Shown here in pieces: positions 28,801-40,800 of a stretch of DNA of 64,000 nt; within the stretch, counting starts at the first letter, position 1, and every line of letters begins with the position of its first letter. The stretch lies in NCBI GenBank assembly GCA_947568835.1, contig OX387610.1:5496001-5560000 (forward strand). Direction: 5' to 3'. The position numbers and the translations under genes are program-made. Source of the DNA: Protonemura montana. Taxonomy: Eukaryota; Arthropoda; Insecta; Plecoptera; Nemouridae. The notes under the pieces are model-generated. The model was not told the origin of the DNA and made no database searches. It worked only from the letters and a program-made list of their open reading frames with translations.

Positions 28801-31800
28801 GGGAAAGTTCATCACTTGTTCTAGCAAAATGTCCGCTTGGAATTTTTTTTTTCGCCATTCAGTAAATTAACAGCATGACGGCATAATTATTTCAGATATT
28901 TTTAGGATTTCAAGCGTATTGTGAACTCATTTCAGCCACTGCCTTGAATAACGATTACCGGCTACATTTGTGTGTTCACTATTTTTTCATATTCTTTCGC
29001 AAAGTTTGATTCCAAAAGTCATAACTGAAATGTCCCGAGTACCAATCGTTGTGTTAACCTTTAGGGCGGGAAAAGACGCTTCGGGCGTAATGGAAAACAG
29101 CGGAGCCAAGATGGATCAGAACGACATCGCTTTCAAAGGCAGCGAAAACGGCAGCTCTTACCTCGGGGACCAAACATCGACCACTGCTCGTAAGTTTTGT
29201 GAATTAGTTACTAGTTTCACAATGTCCAGTTTTGAAGATAACCTTAGGTTAGGATGTTAACAAAAGGGTCTAATTGAAGTTTTTTTTTGAAAAATCTTCT
29301 TATAATTTCTTTGCGAATATTTGAAAGCCCGATATAAATGTAATATCTAGCAAATTATCCTTATTTTAAACTGTCTCCTCAAAAACAGCTGCCAAATGTC
29401 TGCTTTACTGACAAAAATGTAGGATGCTATTAGTGGAGTCACCGTCGTTTCAATTGTGTTAAGAAATTTCATATCGTTATTTCTTGCAGATTACTAGCAT
29501 TTGAAACTGGTTTATGCTCAATTAATCTTTATTGATGTTAACCTTCACAATCTATAAACATCCATCAATATTTTGAGTCGTAATAATTTAACTGTAGAGG
29601 TTTATGGAAACGAACGACCGCAAGCGCCACAGGGTGGCACCTTACCTGGTGTTGCCGGCTCGTTTGCTCAGCAGAAAGTTTAAAATTAACGCTGACCCTC
29701 TGACTATACCTATACTCTCGATGCTGATTCTTACCACTGTCTTCAAAACACATAAAATGCCAGACGATGTGTACCATACTTTACCCTCTGGCAAATCTGT
29801 TCTCTTTCGTGCAGTGGAAGAATCCGGTCAATCCCAGCAACTTCTCTCCGGACTTGCTCTATCTCGTAACCAGCTCTACGCAATGTTCATGAAGAAAGCG
29901 ATCTACACCAAGCGCACGTGGCTGCTGTCGTTCATCCAGACGTTCTTAGTCGTCTTCTTTCTCGTGCTTACAATTATCATCATGCGCATGTGGACAGGTT
30001 ATGCCGATCTGCCCTCGTTGACACTCTCCATGGATGTGAGTCAAACATAAATTGTACTTTCATGTAGAAAAAAATACTATTTAAAATTAGGTAAGAGTGA
30101 TAAGTGCAGTCAGTTAAGTGATTAACAGACCTTTAACAAACTAACGACGTCTTCTAATTGGCTGTTGCCAAGCAAAAAACAAATTAATGGATATTTAGGA
30201 TCTGTAAGGGCCACAGAAAAACCGTCCCTTCGTAAAATAACTGTTGTTTGTAACTTCATTCGCCCTGATGAGTATTTGCAGATGATATATTACATGAATT
30301 ACATAAATAAATACATGGAAATTGAACTCAAATAGAAAAAAAAAAACACCAAAATTCACTTGCATTACTTGCAATACTTCCCTGCAATATATTCAGGGTG
30401 CGTAGGCAAGGTGATTGTGTTTGCTGTGTTTTTACAGTTTATTTTTGTGTTTTTTTCTGTTATTGGAGAAAAGTCACGTCTGCTTTCACCCCTTATGAAG
30501 TAACAGGCTTAAGTTTTAAAACGTTGGAAAAATTTGCTGTTTTACTTAGCATTCAAAAACCCAGTTTTAAAGAGGTTTAAAAAAAAATCGTAAAAAAAAA
30601 GTTGAACATAAACCTTGATAGAATTAAATTCATACAGGAATAAGTGTTATCAGAACCGAAACCCAGAAAATGAACCAAAAATGAAACCCAAACAGTGGAA
30701 AAATTGGTAACTAGGATCCAAACGAAAATAAATAATTGTTTTGGCTAAGGTCCTTTGAAACGTTTGAAAGCAATTTTTTGGTCTAATAGTGCAATAAGTA
30801 ACAAATGGATCAAAATGTAGAAAAAACCTAACGCCAGTCCTATAACTTCTTAATGCCTGCCTTTTTGCCTGTTTAAAAACTGATCTGAAAATTTGCGAAA
30901 TCATTTCTCCAGAGCTACGGTCCCGAAACCGTGACTCCCGTCTGCTTGCTTTCCGACAACCCGCGAATCACCGCCTTCTACAACGCCTTCACCGAGGACT
31001 ATCCTAACGGGTTGACGGAACTGCCCACCAACTGTGACATCTCCGAATACATCTTAAAACAGGTGAGCACTGGGTTTCAAGTGTCGGAAACATTCTGGGT
31101 GTTTTTTCCGATAGGTGGAATTTTTTGTTGGTATTAAAAACCAGAGCTCTATTTTTTAAATAGTACTTTGGTTACTTATTTTAAAAAACAAACAAGTTTG
31201 AAACTTCGGTAATCATGGTAAACATTTTGAAAATAACACGGGTATATTATGGCCTAGCTATAGGAGGTTCAATGGTATATATTTAATGTTTGGTAGCCAT
31301 GGAGATGCTGAGATCGCCTGACAGAGCTTCTCAATTCTGCTATCTTATATTACCAGGGGTAAATCATGACGTAGCATAGGAGGTGCGATGGTAGATTCAA
31401 TGTTTGGTTGCCATAAAGATGTTGAGATTACCTGTAAAAGCTTCTTAATTCTGCTATCTTAGGGATAATAAAAAGTATAATTTGATTTTTTTTAAAAGGG
31501 ACTTTTTAATTAAATGTGTCCTTACAGTTGTGGACCTTCCAATAGAATTTTAGTGACCCCTTCAAAATAAAATATCCTGACCCTAAAAAATAAGTATATT
31601 CGACAGAATTAGATAAATCAACACTGCTTGGTTGGCATTATTGCCAACAAACCTAATTCACTGTAAAATGTTGATTAAAAATAAAATGATAATTACTACT
31701 CATTAAAAGTTTTGCAATAACCTTCCTCCATTCCCGCAGTCGGAAGAGAACCTCGCCTCCGTCAGCAAGCACTTCATCCTGGGCGCAACCTTCTCGACCG

Positions 31801-34800
31801 TTTCGGTGTGGAAAACCCCTCGCATAACGGCGTGGTTCAACAACCAGCCACTGCACTCGGTGCCTCTCGTGCTGAGCCAGGTCTACAACATGGTGCTCCG
31901 GAAAGAGACTGGGGAACCAAGGCAACTCACCATCGTTAACTCTCCCCTGCCGTTCAGAGACTCCAGTCAGGTAAGCAAGGCATCAAGGCAGAAAAAGGGC
32001 AGGGACAATTTTACGACGTTTCAGCTTTGCTAAGATAGATGAAACATGCTCGTTTCACTGCTTTGCTCCTTCTGCCTGAATAGCGGTTGCCATAGAGAGA
32101 CTTTGATGCCAAAGTCGTCATCTTGAGAGTCCCTGATTTTGTCTTATCTCAAAGAGCCTATACTATTTTCAGTGTCGGCACTAGGTTTCCCCTCCTCCCT
32201 TCTAGACTAAATTAAGTTCATCATTCTCCTCACCATTACCAACTCATTCAACGACGCCATACGTCCAGTGCCACTGAACCCGTTGTCAAAACAGTGCATC
32301 GCTACACTTAAAAAATATCAAGAAATTGTTCTCTTCTGTTCCAGTTCTCTCAGCTCGCCCAAGGTGACAACATGGGTTTCCAGATCGCGTTCAACATGGC
32401 GTTTGGCATGGCATTTGCTACGTCGTTTTACGTTCTGTTTGCGGTGCGTGAACGTGAGAGCAAGTCCAAGCTGCTGCAGTTTGTGTCCGGCGTTGAGGTT
32501 CTCGCGTTCTGGGGGTCGGCTCTCGTCTGGGACTTGCTCACGTTCCTAGTGCCGATATTCAGCACCATTATCGTGTTCCTGGCGTTCCAGGTAAATTAAA
32601 TGGCTTGGGTGGCTAGGTTTAAGGCGCTGGTAATGACTCGACAGTGCATTACAATAGCACATGTTATAAAACATTAAAGAAAAACAATTTAGCATTCATA
32701 GACCATTTTGAAAAAAATTCTATTGTAAAGATCTTAATTTTAACGTAAACTTAAAATCAACGGCCCAAAGGTACAAAAAAAAAATTGCTCGCAATATTCT
32801 TCACCCTAAACTAACCGACATTTTCTCAGTCTTCTGTGTTTTTATTTTTTTATTATCTTTAACGGGTCGTTAACTATTGGCCCAAACGTTGTGGAAGGCA
32901 AACCATAACACTCACAAGTGCAAAAGTTTGGATGGCTACTGCAAATGAACAGTGTGAGATATAAATTTGATTTTTTTCTGGGCCTTCTACAAGCATAAGC
33001 ATACTTTTTTTCACATATAAGTTAGCTAGGTTTGATGCTGTTGATTTGACATGGAATGACCCCATGGTAACATAATCTGAAAATCTTTGTGGTTTCGGTC
33101 TTTGATCTTTGACCAGTGATTTTTGACCAGTACAATTTTTCATGGAATTAACATGCTTTGACACACAAACGCCTAGATTTCAAATATTTTTTTACACTGA
33201 CATGAAGCAAGTTTTAATTTTGTCAATTTTTGCGCGATTAAGAAAGTGATGGCCTCATTGTGTTTCTTTGCAATGACTTCAATTTGACGCCCTCTCTGTT
33301 TCTAGGAGGATGGATACCGATCAGCAGAAGATCTCGGCAGACATCTGCTAGTTTTGCTGATGTTCAACTGGGCATCGATGCCGCTCATGTATCTTTTCTC
33401 GTTCCTCTTCACCATTCCGTCGACAGGGTTCACTCGAGTCTCCATGTTCAACATCCTCGGTGGTAAGCTGTGGTGTGGTGGTTAATGCACGCTGGTGTAC
33501 GCAGCCCACCCCATGATGTAGTGTTCAATGCATGTTGGTCTGCTTATAGATAAAACCAAGACATATCAGTTCAGCATTAAGTAAATTAAAATAATGCCAC
33601 GGTCTGCGTAGCACTGCGTGGTATTGGATAGGTGATCATCATACACATGACCAGTTTTGTTCGGGAGAGATGCTAGAGAGATAAAAGTTAGTAAAGCAAC
33701 TTCACTCTCCTTGCCTATCAACCTCTCGGCATTATAGATTTGTGGAGAAATCCTTTTTTTTTGCGTTGTACTGTCCTTCGAAAGGGACGTCAAGCTAGTG
33801 GTCCCTTTGGTGCTCTTCAACAGGTGTAGACTACTTGCTGGCATTTGGCTTCCTCTCCTCCCTACTAGGCTAGGTTAGGTTCATCTTTCTCATCATCAAC
33901 CATTCATTCATCGACGCCATTATACCAGTGCCACATTGCCCGATGTAAAAACACTGTGTCGTTAAACATCACTTATCAGCTGCTGATCGATATCGTTTCC
34001 GTCAGGTTGTGCCATGTTTATGACGGTGACGATCATCGAGTACCCGCTACTGGACCTGGCCGAGGCTGCCCGAATCATGGACTGGGTGTTCCTCGCGATC
34101 CCTCACTACAATCTGGCCATGAGTTTCCGAAGCCTGTACAACGCTCAAGCCTACGGCAAGATATGCAAAAAGACGTTACCCTTCTGCGGAAAGCCCGGAG
34201 TCTTTTCCCCGTGCTGCAAAGGTGAGAATATTTAGAGGTCATCAAGGATATAAATTAGAATATAGGCCAAGGAATGCCAGTTTCAGGTATCTATTAGGGT
34301 CAGGTCAGGCTTAGATATCATTTTTACATTTGAAGCTACTATGTTTGCCCAATTTTGTCACTGGTTCATACTTTCTCAAACGCAAATGTATGGGAGTTCG
34401 AGTCCCCGATGAGACGCCAATTTTCGAGAGGTTATTAATAAAATACTTTATTATACTATACTTTAAAATACTATACTTTGCTTGTTGCAAGTATTTGTAA
34501 TTTGTATAAAGTTTCATACCTAGTAATATGCAATTGTCATATCCATGACAATAACGTGTTATAATTAATATTATTATTAACATTATAAATTTGAAACATT
34601 ACAATTAAGTTATTAGTTATTACTAGAGCCAAGATTTTACGGTGTTATTATTTCGATAATTTCGTGGTAAGCTTTTTGGATTTCGGTGTTATGGCGGTGT
34701 TATGGAAAAAGTACAGAATTTCATGTCTATAACAGATTTCAGACATAGGTGACGAAAAAAAGAAAAAACGTGTTTTTAGCATTAGTTTTATCGAAATTTT

Positions 34801-37800
34801 AGTGCTAATTATTTGAATTTTAGCGTTTATAGCTAAATAGAAAAAAGGGGTTTTGCGATCTACATTCGAAAGGAATGAAGATTTAGGGTAAGCACTGGGA
34901 TCTTTAATAAAGAAGTGATCAATAATAATTACAATAAAGCAAATAATTAGTGTAGGTCCTCAACATCGGTATTTGTTAGGGACTTGGAACAAAATTAATA
35001 GCACAAATCAATATTTTACATAAATGCCACCATGAAATACATTGTATGGCAGTAAGAGCGACACCTACCACTTGTTAAACTGAACATTGAACAAGTTTCA
35101 ATGGTAGCTTCCCTAAAAAACCTCTCTGCATCAACACTGTTCACTGGGGCCCAAATAGTTTGCTAAGTCAGAACTACAAATGAGAAGTTTGAGATTTTTA
35201 TATCCATTAGAATTTGAATTAGACCCACTGCCTGGTACTAACAACATACATTGCAAGATTGTCTTTTTTCTCCCAGACAAGTCTGGTGTTCCAGATTCCA
35301 CACATCAAAATATATCCATCACTCACAAAGAGTTGCTTTGTTTGATCCTCAAAAGTCAAAGATTTATTACACCCCATTGAAATTTGAAATCCCAGCTAAT
35401 CTCTATATAGACTGAATGCATGTGGTGCTGGTGCTCACATGGCAAGGAGGGGAAGATTCAGCCAACCAATGGCAATGGTTTCCTACTGCAAACATTTTGC
35501 CCCACTACTTCTACCCCCTAAGCTTAGGAATGTTGACAGCATTTGATGAGAAACAGACCTGAATATGACAAATTCATGGAAATGTGTGTTTAGAGAGATA
35601 AAATAAACATTTTAAATATTTTGCATGGAAATAAGTGGCTATTTCGCAAAATACACATATTGCAGTGAAATAGCTTCATTATCTCTTAATTTAGCATAAA
35701 AACAAACGGGTTATTTTATTTGTTTATTTTTTTTCCGTGAAATATGGTTGATAAAAATGAAAAAAAAACCGATTATCTGAAATTTAAGATAATTGGATGG
35801 GAAAAGGCTCATTTCGCGATGATTTCGCGGAAAATAGTTGATTTCGTTGTTATGGATGATTTTTCGTGAATTTCGCGTTTTGTCGCGATGAGCTTCTTAC
35901 ATATTTGAGATGGGAATTCAATGAATCGCACTCATTTGTAAGAATAACAAGAGATAAGAACAATTCGCGATTTCGCGCATCACCATATAATCGTGGCTCT
36001 AGTTATTACACATTTTTTTCTTGAACTAGTTATTTTGTTTTCTAGTTAATCCAGTTATTTTGATTTAAACCTGTAATGATGTGGCTCTCGAAAATATACG
36101 TAAACCCGGCATATGGCTTTCATTGACCTCATGTCAGCCCACCCCTGTGCAAGAAGCTCAACTCAACAATGAAGAATTTGGTAAAACCCGTGCCAAATCG
36201 GTGACTCAAATTTAAAACTCCGTTTGCTTTTGATCCTAGTTCCCGATGAGTGTGGCCCCACCGGATGCGTTGCGTGGGTTGAGAACTACTTCTCGTTTGA
36301 AAAGCCGGGCATCGGGCGTCATCTGGTGTTCTACGCAGTCGACGGCATCGTCTTCATCGCCATCCTGCTTCTGATTGAGTATCGTGTGTTTGATCGCCTC
36401 ATTGCCAAGTTCAGAGGTCTAGGACCGAAACCCAACGCCAGTGAGTCTTCTTCAAGATTATTTTTTGTTGCGGTGTGCTTTAGTTTGATTTGGTAATTTG
36501 TTGGAACTAAAATTGTCATTGAAAATAAAAAAATTACAAAGTGGGTTTTGAATGCTAAGAACTACAAAAAAAAAAAAAATCGTTAGAATGTTTTCAATGG
36601 TTCCAATTGATTATCAATTTTTATTGAGAAAATTAGTTTTACTTGGGTCTGGTATTAAAATTGTCTCAAATCCTGGAGAAAGTGGGAGTTAAATTAATTG
36701 CCATGGCAACAACCAATCCCATCCAGTGAAAGTCAACTGTTTCTGACAGTCAGGAGCTTAGCTCAGAGTTAAAATAAATTGAAATAACAGGCATTGGCAT
36801 TAAAAAAATCCATTTTTTTTTTTTTTTCTAGTTATAAACTAACTAGAAAAAAAACAAACATAAGGTTGGCTAAGGTTGGTTTAAAAAAAAACATGAATCT
36901 AAAAAGCAATGAAAATTGCTATTCTTGCCATTTAAATTATTTCTATGAGTGAAAAATTCAAGGTGTACACCAGTTTTTAGACTTTAGCTTCAAAATGAAA
37001 GATTCAAGCTGAAAACAACCACACGGATGATCGTTTAGAGCACATGTTAAAACGAGGAGTCCAAATAACTTGCTAAAACGTATTGCCAACCTTTTTAGTG
37101 TACAAAAAAAAGGCTGTAGATATTTGGAGAAATCGGTTTAACAGGCTATTTAATGTCGTATTATTATTTCCGTTCAATGCATTCAATCTTTTAGTTAATT
37201 TGCACCTGAGCAATGTTTCATAAACAATTTTATTCATAAACAATACTCATTTCTCCGTAGCACTTCCTAGAAATTAAAAATACATGTCCCTCAAAAATTG
37301 CTCTAAGTTATTTCCCTAACCTAACCCCACTTCGATTCCAGTCTCCGTGGAGCTGACCGACGAACTGGAAGACTACGACGTCGCCGCCGAACGGCACAAG
37401 ATACGCAAGCTCGGCGATTACCCGGTAGGCTACAGCCTGCTGCTTCGAGACGTGACCAAGTACTATAACAACTTCCTGGCGGTGAACCAGCTGTGCCTGG
37501 GGGTGAAACGCGGCGAGTGCTTCGGACTGTTGGGAGTGAATGGCGCGGGAAAGACAACCACGTTCAAGATGTTGACGGGAGATGAGAGGATTTCTAGTGG
37601 GGAGGCATTCGTCAATGGGTACAGTCTCATCACTAACATGAAGGAGGTGAGTTGAGTGTTTGCTTTAAAGTATTCTGGGCAGGATCCACAAAGCTGAGTT
37701 TATTCTTAACGAGATTTTAGTGTCGCCATCTTTTTCTCCAAGGTAGTGTTTCCTAAAGTGTGATATGCGTACTCCCTGGGGTACGCGATGCATTTTTCTC

Positions 37801-40800
37801 CAGAGCTTTACATAACTTCTGGACACATTTCAAGCATGGTTACTCCATGAATTGAATTTCTAATTTTTCATGCATTTTTCTCACCTGAAACAAACCAAAT
37901 TTTTGTAGCTTTCTAATGGCTCAAGTTTAGACAACTGCAGCAAACTGGGATTCAATTTCCTGATTTTGTACCTATTTTTGATAGAGTATTGGGTTTCTAA
38001 TAACAAAATATTCTATTTATAGATAAATTGCTCACACAACTCCTTCCAAAGTCTCGATTAGAAGCATTTCGTTCGGCGGAACGGTTTACGTGACATCTAC
38101 TTGCTTGAATTATCTCAGGTGCACCAACTGATTGGCTACTGCCCGCAATTCGACGCGCTGATCGACGATCTTACCGGTCGCGAGACTCTCACCATGTTCT
38201 GTCTGCTCCGTGGCGTACCATACCGGAAGATCCCCGGCATCGTGGACCAGTTGGCGCAGGACCTGCTGTTCACCCAGCACATCGATAAGAAGGTAGGTTC
38301 GTGGTTTCAATCAATCGACATACTACGGGCTCTCGAAAAAATTATTTCAATAAATTAGCATAATGCAACCGTGTGGAACTGAAAACTGGCTGCCAGTATT
38401 TTGTCAACCACTACATTTGTGTGGAGAAAGTCTAAAAAGATATCCAAAGCGAACAAAAGATGCATTTTTCTCCTGAATCTTAAGATTCATTAAATTACCA
38501 CAACCTGTCCATAGTGTATGATGGTTTTTAGATTCATGTCTACTTGATTTATCCTTAGCACAAGTTTTTAGAAAAACTATTTGAACTGGGTTTTGAATGC
38601 TAAGTAAAGGGCTACTAAATTTCCCGACGTTTCGTAACACATACTAGTTACTTCTTCAGAGGTTTCCATAGTGATTCCTTACGGTAGTATTTTTCTGAAA
38701 ATTGTCCCGAGAAGTTTTGTGAATGGCACACAGTTTTAAATGCTTAATATTTTGTTCCTGATGTAAACTATACTACAATTTTTAGACTTGTGTGTACTTT
38801 ATTCAGCCTTAGCTCTAGATTTGAAAAATAATCTTTTTAAGAATCTTAGCTTTAAGAATGCTACGTAAAACAACTAATTTTGTCGACGTTTCATAACTTA
38901 TGCCTGTTACTTCATCAAGAGTGGAAGCAGTTTCACCCTTTCAAACTGGTTTTTCATACTTTTTCATCTGCTTTCATCCTTGATGAAGAAACAGGCATAA
39001 GATGCAAAACATTCGAAAACCAGTTTTTTAAATAGTTCTTTTCTATGTCGACGATTTTTCTATGATTCCCATGTCAAAATAAAACCACGCTAGCAGCACT
39101 ACAAACATTTCCCGCTGCAACAGACAGCAGTTCGATTATGTTTAACCCAGAACTGGGCTGGGGGTAGCCGAGGACAGCCCTATTCAGCTAGCAGCCATTT
39201 CTGCAAACGCTCTTCTCTTCGTACCCTCAGGTGAAGGAGTACAGCGGCGGCAACAAACGCAAGCTGAGCACGGCGGTGGCGTTGGTTGGCGACCCACCCG
39301 TCATCTACCTGGATGAACCGACCACCGGCATGGACCCGGTCGCCAAGCGTCATCTGTGGAACGTCATCTGCAAAGTGCGTGATGGCGGCAAGGTCATCGT
39401 CCTCACGTCACACAGGTCGGTAGCTATTTTAAGAAAGTTGAGAGATATGTTTGGTTACAGGTGTCTGGTAATATAACAGTAACATTAAGATTAGTTACGG
39501 ATATAGCTACAGAACAGCAAACCTTTAAATACTGACATATTGGCATATTGACATATTTCATATTCAACACTATTTAAAAACTTTTTTTTTTTCAAAAGTA
39601 GTGCTAAGGTTAGATAAAATAGAAGTCTAGAAACCAGAATCTATAAAATTGAGAATTAAAATAATCCTTTAAGTCTAGAAACCGTAATGTTCTACATGTT
39701 TGCCGACAGCATGGAGGAGTGCGAGGCATTGTGTACACGTTCGGCCATCATGGTCAACGGCAACTTCAAGTGCCTGGGCTCGACGCAGCACCTCAAGAAC
39801 AAATTCGCCGAGGGTTATACGCTCAGCGTGAAGGTCAAGCAGCGCTCTGTCAATGACACGAGGATACAAGACTACATAAGGCAGTCCTTCCCGGGTATGT
39901 ACCTACCCAAAAAGAATTAGTGGTTGGCATATATTTTCTTCGTGGGGTCAGAATATCAATATCACCTAATAATAAATCAACATATCCTTAACATCTTGAA
40001 TCTATCCTTAATATTTTAACATCCTTGTATCTTTATATTATATTAATTTATCCTAAATATCAACTAAACATAGGAATACCTTGTCCACACATTCTTAGCT
40101 CTGTTAATGTGGGATATCGGAGCAGTGCATCTTAAACCTGTGGTAATTAATAGCCTGTTCGTCTGGCTGCCCAGGGTGTGCACAGGAGGTGATCTGCGTA
40201 TTCGACTGGACGTGTGACTGCCCCAGTGCAACTTTTAAGTGTTTGACAGGCAGAGTTGCTCGTTCTTGGGTCACTCCCAGTTCACTTCTCTTGCTTCAAA
40301 AATTTTGACAGTGCAAATGGAAAAAAAATCACTGACAGCTAGTGATCGCTTGTTCGGAGAGTTCATGTTTAGAGCTGGTACAAACCCGGTGGAGAGCATA
40401 ATGTCATCGAGCAAGTTTCAAACCCGCTCTGATGCAGGCCAGTCGAAAACGCCATTAGACTGTACATACCAATCATAGGTACTTCTTATGTGAGCAATGA
40501 AACAGTTGTCTGGGGTGGGCATGTATGAGGTCAATGATAGTCAACTTCCAGTTTTTCACATTCTATACTAAACCTCTTCCAGCATTTAGCGATTGAACCT
40601 ACCACCTAACATCGAGGCGACTTCATGCCACTTGCATCTAAGCCACCTCTTCAATGAGCACACTTTGCCGGCTATTAGGTTATGTTCTTAACTGTTTAGC
40701 GATCAGTTCAGTTCAGTTAAACCTGGAGAAGGTACTCTTTAGGTGGGGGCAACTCCTATTTCTTAGGTTTATTATGGCAAAAGCTTTTACGAAAGTTACG

